Part shown: in pieces, positions 30,701 to 35,636 of the stretch
How the letters are laid out: every line of letters starts with the position of its first letter
Numbering within the stretch: the first letter of the stretch is position 1
Assembly (NCBI GenBank): GCA_905479925.1
Contig: CAJQOL010000085.1
Coordinates: 1-49,533, forward strand
Source of the DNA: an uncultured Kangiellaceae bacterium
Lineage (GTDB): Bacteria > Pseudomonadota > Gammaproteobacteria > Enterobacterales > Kangiellaceae
Reading direction: 5' to 3'
Length of the DNA: 49,533 nt
Position numbers and translations under genes: made by a program
Notes under the pieces: generated by a model
The model's input: only the letters and a program-made list of their open reading frames with translations
Databases searched by the model: none
Told to the model about the DNA's origin: nothing

Positions 30701-32122
30701 GGTCAGCACTCTATGAACCACGCCATCATTGTAGGACACTCCGCTAGTGGTTGGTTCATCGGTTGTCCAAACGACTATCGCCGTTGAATCCGTCACGTCT
30801 ATAACCGCAGGCCCTGCAAAAATGGATGGTGGAGTTAAATCCGCAGCTGCTAATGTTGTCACCAAAATCGCTTCGCTGACAACGGGTCCGTTACTGGCGT
30901 TATCAGATACGCTAACACTGACAGAATAGGTAGTATTTGAGGTTAACTGCTCAATTACCGTATCGTGGCATGCTGAAAGTTCGGTTAAGGAATAGCTAGT
31001 TTGATTGACAAACACTTCTCCTGTAACTGGCTCATTAGCACAAAAGGAAAGACTAAAGTGTTCATCCGACAAAGCGGTAACTTTGGGTGTTTGAACAAAC
31101 AGCGGCGCGGTTATATCGGGTGTTGAAGACGACGTAAAACTTACCGTTGATATCGGAGAGACGTTACCTTGCTCGTCCGAAGAGCTAACTTGTACCGAAT
31201 AACCATTATTGGCTACTAAACCCGTTACAACAACACTGTGAAAACGTAATAGCTGGTCATCGTTAATGGTTTGTCCGCCAACTAAATCAACCACCGCGGT
31301 CGTTGGCTCGTCGGTAATCCACTCTACCACCGCCGAAGTATCAGTAATATTTTTTACATAAGGTTGAATAACCATTTGAGCAGCAACCAGATCCTCAAAG
31401 GCTAAAGTGATGTCTAATGATTCATTGCTATTAACTCTAAAATCGAGAGCTTCCTCGTTTGCGAAACCACTTTCTTCTGTCGGCGCAAATGTTAGGTCAT
31501 AAAAGCATTCGGATTCGGTTTCATAAAAACCTGAAGCTACACAGGTATCGGTTGAAAAAAGTAATAAGTTATAGAGGCCATCGGCATCAGACAGACTACT
31601 GTTATTAATATGCGTCACATTGTGTTGTGACTGGAATCCGCGGCTGCCCTGTTCCGGTCCACGCCAAGACTGTGAGGTTTGAATATCTACGTCAAATACT
31701 GGAACGTTATTATTATCAACAATCTGTCCAGATACGGAAAGAAAACTAAATGTGCTATCTCTTTCGGTGTCGCCAACAACCGGAAAATCTTCGGTTTGAA
31801 TTGAGACAATATTCGGCGCTCCGCTTATTGAAACATCGGCGGCGTTAAAATAGGTACGTAATACGTAGTCACCGTCCTCAACGGTCCACTCATATAAACC
31901 GTCGTCAGCGACTTGAAGCTGGGCACCAACTTGAACCAATGAGCCGCTAACCACCTGAAACAATTGAGCACGAGCACCACTTATTGGTTGCCCAGAACCA
32001 TCACGGACAACCCCACTAATGGTGGCAGCGCTAACAGCAAGATGAGTCAATAAAAGCGCCAAGAAAACCGCTGCGCGAGATACTAGTTGAGAAAATAGTC
32101 GAGATAAGAAACTTGTGCCCAT
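18671..32122 (-). CDS. Giant (~4,483-residue) exported FN3/S8-protease/GlyGly-CTERM surface protein
   Basis: Start chosen at the ATG at 32122: GGGAG lies 8 bases upstream and a signal peptide follows at once (hydrophobic 15-30, cleavage near SAA 31-33). An earlier in-frame ATG at 32209 lies inside the riboswitch. Domain order: carboxypeptidase-regulatory-like (~35-240); seven FN3-like modules (~250-905); seven more (~910-1980) with an S8 protease (triad Asp1485, His1518, Ser1668) inside the fifth; thrombospondin-3 Ca repeats (~1985-2025); three copies of a two-domain carboxypeptidase-regulatory-like unit (~2030-2725); seven more FN3 modules (~2730-3740) with an unidentified insert in the fourth; Ca repeats (~3745-3845); Calx-beta (~3930-4030); choice-of-anchor-like (~4160-4350); PKD-like; and a GGGG-hydrophobic-RRK tail (GlyGly-CTERM). 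Expected to be surface-sorted by rhombosortase after type II secretion. Adhesion and proteolysis are inference. Confidence 0.9.
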   Translation of the reverse strand: MGTSFLSRLFSQLVSRAAVFLALLLTHLAVSAATISGVVRDGSGQPISGARAQLFQVVSGSLVQVGAQLQVADDGLYEWTVEDGDYVLRTYFNAADVSISGAPNIVSIQTEDFPVVGDTERDSTFSFLSVSGQIVDNNNVPVFDVDIQTSQSWRGPEQGSRGFQSQHNVTHINNSSLSDADGLYNLLLFSTDTCVASGFYETESECFYDLTFAPTEESGFANEEALDFRVNSNESLDITLAFEDLVAAQMVIQPYVKNITDTSAVVEWITDEPTTAVVDLVGGQTINDDQLLRFHSVVVTGLVANNGYSVQVSSSDEQGNVSPISTVSFTSSSTPDITAPLFVQTPKVTALSDEHFSLSFCANEPVTGEVFVNQTSYSLTELSACHDTVIEQLTSNTTYSVSVSVSDNASNGPVVSEAILVTTLAAADLTPPSIFAGPAVIDVTDSTAIVVWTTDEPTTSGVSYNDGVVHRVLTDDSLSRQHRVQVIGLNPGTVYQLHVSSKDGQGNGPVVSDSVTFVTKNTPDVQAPQLIGRPLVQDIAASSALISWRTDESSSTLAMLGTSSNDLDRIESSTDFSSAHAISVTNLQPATTYYYSVTSNDLAGNSIISSTYSFTTLNDGEPLLIEIITGPIIERLTATSATLNWTTNLSADSRMICESVNGSYEVNKIDRKKNQILTLNGLEPSTDYRCVVYSTDIEGAIASAITSFTTLDQPDTTPPQCVVPPTVTGYGIFADLTWQADENSTAVVEHRRKGDSNWIQTASLELSEFGFVRLSGLLVETDYEHQVTLFDVEGNHAACDLGEFNSGIEVEVVLPVFTVQPQVTEITADSALVSWSTELTSNGQVKYGLSADQLNLSETVTEFALDHAVTLNGLVAETTYFLQVDAFNSDGQVIGSDIISFTTAPLPPAVPVQIIVGPIVRNITDVSAVVEWETDRNANSRVSIVGGASFTDETQTRLHSVLLTGLTPSTEYQTLVSSADTDGLSSEELPADFRTLAIPDTDLPRFVVGPIISAIDYNQFTVSFCADEPVTSVVSVDDDNYPLNDAAICHEIVITDLTANTEYTVIVSITDVAGNGPVLSEPIKVTTLLYLDIDGPVIDGPIVTEITDSSALVTWTTNEVATSGVEFTDGITTTQLEDDSLVIEHSMVLSGLTASTTYILTASSTDAFGNGPTISEPVEFTTLGLPDTTTPLILAGPFIEEITTDSALVLWTTDEASSSIAHIGLAEDSLDQTFSASGLVSEHLVPLTALLSDTVYFVQVESSDLSGNTTLSEIVSFKTLALGSIPVRLEIIDGPEIVDTTVESITVGWKTNLRSDSRLVCEAEQGLASFSEPTLAPLSLVDSSRVIKDRYIVLIKPQSVFNQAKVSQGASTTTNGKISVLTATQRTAAVVDLSNDIASHVNGKVIRHYSHSINGFLLDMSSSQVNQLRLDQRILLIEQDQTMSATVTQSNATWGLDRIDQSDLPLSNDYTYNLDGSGVNAYIIDTGILNSHTDFGGRSVSGWDFVENDADASDCNGHGTHVAGTVGGSTWGVAKNVNLIGVKVLGCNGSGSNSGVIGGVDWVAENAVFPAVANMSLGGGNSSALDAAVNNAIDTGITFVVAAGNSNINACSGSPNRVADAITVAASTSSDSRSSFSNWGSCIDLFAPGSDITSTWSNGGTNTISGTSMAAPHVAGAVALYLQAHGDALPEEVASSMSGFASVDKISRLNGSPNLLLNMSFDADTEILPPPPPPELDRITYEVSDSALVEDHILTLSGLQANTIYACTVYSKDLTGDQVSADIRGSTTDVPDTVPPVCEGTPTASGFINTAQISWQSNELTTAAVSYRAVGSTDWLQNGTLELATEDSLIVTGLTPETAYEFGLTLTDAAGNSSECPAGNFNTVAEENIAAPIFSIQPIVIDIGDNSATVTWETAEPSSGSVRYGASPTELNNTQNDSDFVNSHSVDLQGLQEKTTYYLQVDALNILGELTASEIVSFTTTHPNRDFDDDGINNDVDNCPLSPNPDQLDTDGDGLGDVCDDTDDSINPPPQPTGINLRGVISGEGSPIVGAEVSIYDAQRQFLRSVITPDDGSYLFEFMDSGSYFIGVNPPIDTGFSAPPLESITIADRDVIHLISLIGDALKLSGNLVDSLGRAIDNVQVSVHLQTNGNQVGNKVTTDAEGYFEFAVSPGTYQIRPVIDVFNPSLGNEQVMPIYPVPDFAAVLHEPQNIVVDSNTRIDVSLPFALLSGQTRDADGLPLAGVGLTIRHQFSTTAQDFYLDNYATDLESNALSDESGNFEFALFTNQAVDILLTPPASRLDLAVTKVSAYTLTSDSSENFSLVAGVSLSGTLQDSLGRVLDNTKVSIHDQQTDAQIGRPVFTDSNGLFQFQVEPGNYKIKPYLNPFGAGEANRPSYPLPDFASVLFAQDNVVVAGVTVQDVILPLAILSGTVEDGSGTPIADTRLSISHILHQPNGDDEISYFLESHGRSLVSEAKTDINGQFSVALFTDQPMDLIFTPPFENRTIAATQFNDYTISADTSDTFVMQTSITLSGHLKDAQDNAIDNTMITVHDQANNQQVDLPAVTDADGYFEFKVSAGNYKLRPYLQLETETDSGIVNAAYPVPDFAAVYYVANNTSVSVDTDIDVNLPLSILTGRTLDVNGVEVPNVRLVVDHSFAEDSQSYYLENFAENSLSNAISNQSGDFGFAIFTDQLTDVSVNPPEGSGFAVTNVPRTIDQEASEDIFLIHKDSPPKIIHGPVITRISDRAAIIVWKTDKPATGRIELSNGTVIETRRLTTYNCIVLWGLEPDTEYTATVNAVDKDLQVSDTKSVTFRTLFVPSVEPPEFVDGPIATNITQTEFEISFCANGPVNGTVIVAGEEFVFSEFDVCHRIVIDSRDPNTAYEVSVVINDPLGNGPTTSSPQVVTTLPVPDTTPPTILLLPMVIDISDTEASVIWTTDEASNSGVSYNDGEQFHVVTENVYVIEHVMQLTDLTPETEYTLTVSSNDEAGNGPTLSQPITFTTLATADTTPPVIVGAPLIQNITHQSVVIRWKTDEASTALVEIGQLPIEPCTEDCPGGFIGGHIDVDTDAATDYNGNGFAGETSKHDHEFDEKSNQVYVDYFNLNSTSSAQIEIDDAIEDGDKKFFIILANADLSPNSRVQIGLNEYNAVEYQQMMQRKLKDWDGNLSNLRDDQGNSLIVSRNELLAGGGTLRSAFDDRAIINNGLHPTQTSCVKSSKNHSDGDDFDAEVGSLLTRDRWRNGALVMQAIDPTVINSLAGLTIQQPSDLPSSVLADDVLYTLREDGNGDDVIDIDVNGDGLIDIYGGLRATGTDESLESSNGFLWESALFWHYGDIAKSLGFSKVCYGEPGWEESTAAERGGLSDKASQKIESGGDALKTFHNQAITGLKPDTIYYFQVQSRDASGNLVTSETYSFRTKVRGHQGAPHFMSNVKVSRLTHDAVTVEWKTDVNADGRLVCTEVDGNGATYEVSEAKRVKKHKLTLKKLKENTRYQCTVYSADHKNYSANQVLDEILTLDNAKTSQQASVKTKVVEFWNLISGNKDSETTDAFEKDLQTAPSTTSAPVITGFGTLASVQIDTDELSAVLLNYRALGDSVWQAAGTLDYSENHLLVIGELASNTNYELRYTLADLNGDVTEGDLLSFNSGSLVDLASPAFVNLPTVTDITESTAVVDWSTSEYAFAQVSYSRNADALFEKESNADVAFEHSVTLVRLEAASVYYVKVTIYNLAGVAVDSSVIRFTTSALDDVSDSDGDGLPDFWEVQNGLDPQDPSDAGLDLDEDGLTNREEFAAMSDPNDADSDDDGMPDGWEVDRGLNPNDASDANEDADGDGVSNLNEYLSSSDTEAPVISLSDSLTIDATGLFTQVPNDGVIVTDNVDTQLTASVIGSDHLKSGMHIVDWLAEDTAGNRTIESQIVYINPQVLVPIAQYAEEGATVEVVVELSGEAATYPVEIPFTVSGTADLEDYNIVAVDTGEVEITDGVITFYSGQSTRILIDILEDATSEGDEQLVIEFAPPVNAVLAENDQHTITITSVNIAPLVSIDATQDGKPVTSITMDGGVVTLAVDVNDPNLTDQHSFNWGATDSAQLAIDPVTGSMTIDPALLPLGVYSRTLVVSDDGIPNQSLETTVDLNVIATAPVLLASNDSDGDGISDAEEGFQDSDGDGIADYLDSLSLAHQLASQVGQGEGSEGLYVLETEPGLKLSLSGVSLSNETGGALLTDETLENSAEYIQHGGDTRYANATGYFDFEISQLIDPGDSAKLVIPLQNSIPLDANYRKLMPQNGWTSFVVDANNQLYSAPGSEGICPSVDDDSYTFGLGRGHWCVMMLIEDGGPNDTDGVANRTIVDPGGLGLSTVTATVAIPAIASITEGESIQLTATINENGNTITGYLWEQTGGPAATINNSTQLNASVNNAPAGSLTFRLTVTDSQNRPSSATVNVQVAAIVTPQPDPEPTSSGGGGTLAYYFVICLLFLRRKNTELS
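20890..23932 (-). repeat. FN3 super-repeat, copy 3 (modules A-G, with an unidentified insert in D)
   Basis: Seven FN3-like modules in the order A (AAIIVWKTDKPATGRI), B (SFCANGPVNG and a CH pair), C (GVSYNDG), D (STALVEIG, interrupted), E (DGRLVCTE and YQCTVYS), F (NYRALGDSVWQAAGTLD) and G (VSYSRNADALF, YYVKVTIYN). Without the insert the block is about 2.0 kb, the same as copies 1 and 2. Boundaries are approximate. Confidence 0.8.
21985..22990 (-). other. Unidentified ~335-residue domain inserted in FN3 module D of copy 3
   Basis: After the strand ending STALVEIG the FN3 sequence stops and a Cys pair (PCTEDCPGG) opens a block rich in Asp, His and Asn (DVDTDAATDYNGNGF, KHDHEFDEKSN). It then has a VSRNELLAGG / HPTQTSCVKSS part, an EF-hand-like DVNGDGLIDIYGG, and a Trp/Tyr-rich SNGFLWESALFWHYGD block. 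FN3 sequence resumes at HNQAITGLKPDTIYYF. I do not recognise the family with confidence; calcium binding is plausible. Confidence 0.6.
23950..26030 (-). repeat. Carboxypeptidase-regulatory-like two-domain unit, three tandem copies
   Basis: A unit of ~220 residues recurs three times. The first half runs SGxLxDSLGRxIDN, a GYFEF/GxY turn, a PxYPVPDFAAV strand and LPLAILSG. The second half has a YFLEN helix, GxFxFALFTDQ and a PP turn, ending near YTxxxDxSExF. It lies between FN3 copies 2 and 3. Such beta-sandwich domains are common in large surface proteins. Confidence 0.75.
26182..29393 (-). repeat. FN3 super-repeat, copy 2 (modules A-G, with S8 protease inside E)
   Basis: Module signatures repeat those of copy 1: A TSxVVEW-type (DVSAVVEWETDRNANSR), B SFCADEPVTS with a CH pair, C ATSGVEFTDG, D SSSIAHIGLAEDSLD, E DSRLVCEAE then the protease then YACTVYSKD, F YRAVGSTDWLQNGTLELA, G VRYGASPTELN and YYLQVDALN. 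Minus the ~1.15-kb insert it is ~2.05 kb. Boundaries are approximate. Confidence 0.82.
26945..28095 (-). other. Subtilase (S8, proteinase K-like) with I9-type propeptide, nested in an FN3 module
   Basis: The insert opens with RYIVLIKPQ and a propeptide ending VNQLRLDQRILLIEQD (inhibitor I9 pattern). The catalytic domain has YIIDTGI (Asp1485), NGHGTHVAG (His1518) and SGTSMAAPHVAG (Ser1668), with the oxyanion Asn in AAGNSN. All key residues are intact. It ends in a run of six prolines before the FN3 strand resumes at ITYEVSD. Residue numbers use the 32122 start. Confidence 0.92.
29393..31378 (-). repeat. FN3 super-repeat, copy 1 (modules A-G, uninterrupted)
   Basis: Seven FN3-like modules of ~90 residues: A TSAVVEWITDEPTTAVV, B SFCANEPVTGEV with CHDTV, C TTSGVSYNDG, D SSTLAMLGTSSNDLD, E DSRMICESVNG with YRCVVYSTD, F HRRKGDSNWIQTASLELS, G VKYGLSADQLN with YFLQVDAFN. 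This is the reference block for the other two copies. Boundaries are approximate. Confidence 0.82.
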
Positions 32123-32184
32123 TAAACCACTCCCAAGGAGGTCGGTTAGAGTCCAAGTGTATAAAGAACTTTGCGGGATCCAAC

Positions 32185-32206
32185 AAAAAGCATTTACTGC
32201 TTTTGG
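32185..32206 (-). terminator. Terminator-like hairpin just after the c-di-GMP aptamer (expression platform)
   Basis: On the minus strand AAAAGCA and TGCTTTT form a 7-bp stem with loop GTAAA, followed by TGTTGG; the run TGCTTTTTG gives a short T tract. It begins within a few bases of the aptamer's 3' end. Further down, TCCCGC (plus 32173-32178) can pair with the aptamer's GCGGGG (plus 32210-32215), offering an alternative fold. The stem is A/T-rich, so it would be a weak terminator. Confidence 0.45.
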
Positions 32207-32297
32207 CAACCCCGCTATCTTAAGTGCTCTTCACACCCTTAGACCGGTAGCTTTGCGAACTCAGTCTTTCGAACCGAGCAGCCAGAACTGGTGCAAC
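32203..32297 (-). ncRNA. Cyclic di-GMP-I (GEMM) riboswitch in the leader of the giant surface-protein gene
   Basis: The minus strand carries the conserved GEMM core. A hairpin is capped by a GAAA tetraloop (CGAAAG, plus 32266-32271). The receptor block CGCAAAGCTACCGGTCTAA follows (plus 32239-32257), then a second hairpin, then TAGCGGGGTTGCC (plus 32205-32217). These match the class I c-di-GMP aptamer blocks (CGAAAG, CGCAAAGCxxCCGGxCTAA and TAGCxGGGTTACC). The aptamer lies ~80 bases upstream of the ATG at 32122 in the same orientation, so c-di-GMP should control this gene. The 5' GGCAAACC block of the consensus is less well kept here. Sign of control (ON or OFF) is not determined. Confidence 0.88.
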
Positions 32298-32305
32298 ATT
32301 TTGAA

Positions 32306-32311
32306 ATTATC
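32306..32311 (-). promoter_or_regulatory. Extended -10 promoter element for the riboswitch transcript
   Basis: The minus strand reads TGC then GATAAT, an extended -10 box. Transcription would start near 32299, only a few bases before the aptamer, giving a leader of about 175 bases. The -35 region is weak, as is usual for extended -10 promoters. Confidence 0.5.
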
Positions 32312-32617
32312 GCAATACCCAATAATTTACCGGCCAAAACAACTAAACCTTTAAGACTTAGTCATTTACAGCTAAAGCTAGCCAACAATAAATCGGTTAA
32401 CAAACAAGAATGCAATAGTTCCAATCGTTGACTAATTATAGTTAATATTCACGTTCTTGCTTAGAAAGATTAGAGATATCTCTGTTAACGCTCTGAGTAA
32501 TAAAAGTTTAACTTTAAATCTCTTTTGGTTCTTAGGCTTGATGTGGTATGTTGTTGTGAAAGATATCGCTAGTTGACTAAAAAAGGACCATAACTGAAAG
32601 GAACTCAAGGAGAGAAA

Positions 32618-33328
32618 ATGCCTATAAAACGTATCAGCGACAACGACACCTCATCATCTGGAATATTGGAATTATTTCAAAAGTTTAATCCTCGAAACAA
32701 AAACAAGCCGCTTTTAAATGATATAAGAGGCGAAAACAATATCATTGAAAACCATGAATCCTCTCTTAAATCCGTTCGTTTTGAAATCTGGGGAAATAAC
32801 AATAAAATCGTCATTGGCAAGAATTGCCACTTAAACGATGTCACTTTTCATATTGAAGGCGATAATCACTTGGTGGAGATCGGGGATAATGTCGCGTTTA
32901 ACATTGCGGGTAGCATTTGGTTCGAAGATGAGTACGGCACGTTGGTTATTGGCAAAGATTCCACCTTCGAAAATGTTCACCTAGCGGTAACAGAGCCTGA
33001 GTCAACACTAACCATTGGTGAAGACTGTATGTTTTCCTACGACATTGACGTAAGAACAGGAGATTCGCACTCTGTTATACAGCAGGATGACAATAAACGA
33101 ACCAATTACGCTGAGAATATCTCTTTCGGTGATCATGTTTGGGTAGCGTCTCACTGCGTTATCTTGAAAGGAAGTCGAATTGGCAGTAATTCTATCGTAG
33201 GCACCCGCTCCGTTGTCACTAAATCCTTTCCACAAGAAGGCGTAGTCGTCGGAGGAAATCCAGCTAAAATTATTAAACGAGATATCATGTGGAAGCGGGA
33301 ACGAGTTTATGACAGCAGTAAGAGCTAA
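32618..33328 (+). CDS. Hexapeptide-repeat (left-handed beta-helix) acyltransferase family protein
   Basis: 236 residues behind a clear AAGGAGAG ribosome-binding site. Residues ~40-220 show repeating [IV]-G-x-N/D-x-x turns (NNKIVIGKNCHLNDV, NHLVEIGDNVAFN, GTLVIGKDSTFENV, STLTIGEDCMFSYD). It ends with the acyltransferase signature SFGDHVWVASHCVILKGSRIGSN and VVGGNPAKIIK. This is the WbbJ/VatD-like acetyltransferase group, which modifies sugars of surface polysaccharides. The substrate is unknown; no polysaccharide cluster surrounds it. It diverges from the giant surface-protein gene and shares a 500-base control region with it. Confidence 0.85.
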   Translation: MPIKRISDNDTSSSGILELFQKFNPRNKNKPLLNDIRGENNIIENHESSLKSVRFEIWGNNNKIVIGKNCHLNDVTFHIEGDNHLVEIGDNVAFNIAGSIWFEDEYGTLVIGKDSTFENVHLAVTEPESTLTIGEDCMFSYDIDVRTGDSHSVIQQDDNKRTNYAENISFGDHVWVASHCVILKGSRIGSNSIVGTRSVVTKSFPQEGVVVGGNPAKIIKRDIMWKRERVYDSSKS

Positions 33329-33649
33329 TTGACCTCTTCATCAATAAACATCACGGCAAAGTGAAACCATAGAACGATAAAGTGCCACTATAGATTGATT
33401 CGTCGACCAGCGGCCTAATCAACTGATTTAGTGAAACGGCTTAGAAAAATGACCTGTTAAACGAATTAGTATTACTTAGCATTACAAAAATAGACCTATC
33501 CTGTTAAATTTCCCCCATTTAACTGCTACTATTGGGCTTTGGCTTAATTGTCAGCCTTTAGTTAAATACGTTTTCAACTAGCTATACAATAACAACCGTG
33601 TAGTTAGTAATTAAGGTTTTATAAACAACGAACGACTCCCTTAGAGCAA
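33329..33649 (+). other. Intergenic region before the M28 peptidase locus
   Basis: About 320 A/T-rich bases between the acyltransferase and the peptidase operator region. I see no ORF with a ribosome-binding site, no RNA gene and no terminator with a T run. Confidence 0.4.
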
Positions 33650-33682
33650 CAAACCATTCGTTCATGGTTTGATTGATATAAT
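33650..33682 (+). promoter_or_regulatory. Operator-like palindrome and -10 box upstream of the M28 peptidase gene
   Basis: CAAACCAT (33650-33657) and ATGGTTTG (33664-33671) form a perfect 8-bp inverted repeat with a 6-base spacer. A consensus TATAAT follows at 33677-33682. The palindrome covers where a -35 box would be, and no good -35 hexamer is present. This suggests a regulator-dependent promoter. GAGG before the ATG is the ribosome-binding site. Confidence 0.5.
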
Positions 33683-33702
33683 AAACGCGAGGAACAATAA
33701 CA

Positions 33703-35460
33703 ATGAATATGGCTCCCCCCAATAACACCAATGGAAACAGGCCCCCTTTTAAGAGGCTTGCTACTTTGGCAACCTGTTTGTTTTTATTAGCTGGATGCAG
33801 CGGCGAAGACAAAAGCCCAGTGCAAAAGCAAGATGCCGAACAAAAAGTAACCAAAAAGGTCGAAGCAGAGACAACCTCGCCATTTGAACATAGTGATTTT
33901 AAAGCATCATACGATGGAATTTCGATTCCAAAATTGAAAAATCATATCCAATACCTATCTTCAGATGAATTAGGTGGTCGCGCTCCGGCATCTCCCGGCG
34001 ATAAATTAACCGCCGATTACTTGGTTAACGAATTCAAACAGTTAGGACTAAAACCTGGCAATGGCGACAGCTATTTGCAACAAGTTGAATTATTAGCCAT
34101 TAACTCCACGGTTTCCCAGGGGCTTAAAATTGGCGATATAGAGTTTTCAAACACTGAAAATTATGTAGCGACAACTCGAAACAAAGAAAAACTCATGAGT
34201 CTGAAAGATTCAGAATTAGTGTTTGTTGGTTACGGCGTTAACGCCCCTGAATTTGGTTGGAATGATTATCGCGGTCTAGATGTTAAAGGTAAAACCGTAG
34301 TTATCTTAGTCAACGACCCTGGCTATGCGACACAAGATCCAGAGGTATTTAGCGGAAAGACCATGACCTATTATGGACGTTGGACCTATAAATATGAAGA
34401 AGCTGGTCGTCAAGGTGCAGCCGGTGCAATCATTATTCACGAAACGGCACCAGCTAGTTACGGTTGGAGTGTGATTAAAAACGGTTGGACAGGCACTCAA
34501 TTCCATCTACCGCGTAACGAAAATAGCGGTCCGGTAGTTGACGTAGAACTTTGGATTGACGTTAACAAGACTCAAGAGTTGTTTGCTAAAGCAGGCTTAG
34601 ATTTTGAAAAAGAAAAACTACGCGCACAAACCAAAGACTTTACTCCAGTTAGCCTTGGAATGACGGCTTCGGTTGAAGTGACTTCTGAGTTTTCTCAATC
34701 CACGTCAAATAACGTTGTAGCAGTTTTACCGGGTAGCGAACAGCCTGATGAGCATATTATTTATATGGCACATATTGACCACTTAGGTACTGATACCAGC
34801 TTAGAGGGTGACCAGATTTATAATGGTGCTCACGATAACGCTAGTGGAACTGGAGGAATTATCGAAATTGCGAGAGCTTATACATCGCTCAATAAAGCTC
34901 CTCGCCGTTCTATTACTTTTGTTGGTGCTGCCGCTGAAGAACAAGGAACTTTAGGTTCTAAATACTATGCGGAAAACCCAACCACTCCTCTTTCAAAAAT
35001 CGTTGGATTGATCAATATGGATAGCATCAACATCACCGGTCGAAAGAAAGACGTTAGTGTTAAAGGAAATGGAAAGTCCGAGTTAGAAGAAGTTTTAGCA
35101 GAAGCTGCAGCTCTACAAAACAGAACGTTAACTCCAGAGGCTCATCCAGAGCGTGGTTATTAATTCCGTTCAGATCATTTTAGTTTAGCTAAAAAAGGTG
35201 TTCCTGGGTTAAGCGTTGGCGGCGGAACCGTGGCACTCAATGAGAAAGAAGAAGCCATTAATAAATTAATTGGCGAGCGAATTTCTCGTTGTTATCATCA
35301 GTTGTGTGATGAGTATGCAGAAGACTGGGGCTGGGAAGGCGCTAAAGAAGATCTTCAGTTGTACTACGCGACTGGATACTTGTTATCAACGGGTGACCAA
35401 TGGCCTAACTGGTATGAAGGTACAGAGTTTAAATTACTTAGAGATGAAATGATGAAATAA
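33703..35460 (+). pseudogene. M28-family zinc metallopeptidase lipoprotein, interrupted by an in-frame TAA
   Basis: The first frame encodes 486 residues with a lipobox LLAGC (Cys32), then a PA-type domain (~130-330), then the M28 peptidase domain. Ligand and catalytic residues His357 (HIDHLG), Asp378 (DNASGTGG), Glu412/413 (AAEEQG) and Asp440 (INMDSI) are present. Codon 487 is TAA (35161-35163). The same frame continues for 98 more codons to 35460 with FRSDHFSLAKKGVPGLSVGG, clearly the rest of the family, including the last zinc ligand His492. Expected family sequence is GY[FY][FY]RSDHF, so one base change from a Tyr codon explains the stop. The truncated product lacks a ligand and should be inactive unless read through. 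A sequencing error is possible. Confidence 0.88.
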
Positions 35461-35513
35461 TCTCGAAATTTGGCAAGTTAGCTTCTAATCAAGTTAGCTT
35501 CTCATTTGAAATC

Positions 35514-35537
35514 GGCGAGCTACGGCTCGCCTTTTTT
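35514..35537 (+). terminator. Rho-independent terminator after the M28 locus
   Basis: GGCGAGC and GCTCGCC form a perfect 7-bp stem with loop TACG, followed by six T. It lies 54 bases after the end of the M28 reading frame, so the whole interrupted locus is still one transcription unit. Confidence 0.93.
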
Positions 35538-35636
35538 ATGCCTTTCTTTTGTGTTAGATTGCTCATTGAGTTACGAGTGTCATAAACACATCTAATAACA
35601 TTAAAATAACAATATTATAAATACTCAGGGAGCACC

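Noticed and set aside
18671..32209. Several antisense reading frames of 60-130 codons inside the giant gene (for example 27255-27650 plus)
   Set aside because: They mirror the repetitive Thr/Ser/Val-rich coding strand, have no ribosome-binding sites and match no family.
32123..32209. Earlier in-frame ATG at 32209 as the start of the giant protein
   Set aside because: It lies inside the riboswitch aptamer, gives a non-signal N-terminus, and the ATG at 32122 has a GGGAG site and a proper signal peptide.
35230..35460. Separate small gene after the M28 peptidase
   Set aside because: It is the in-frame C-terminal part of the interrupted M28 peptidase, not an independent gene.
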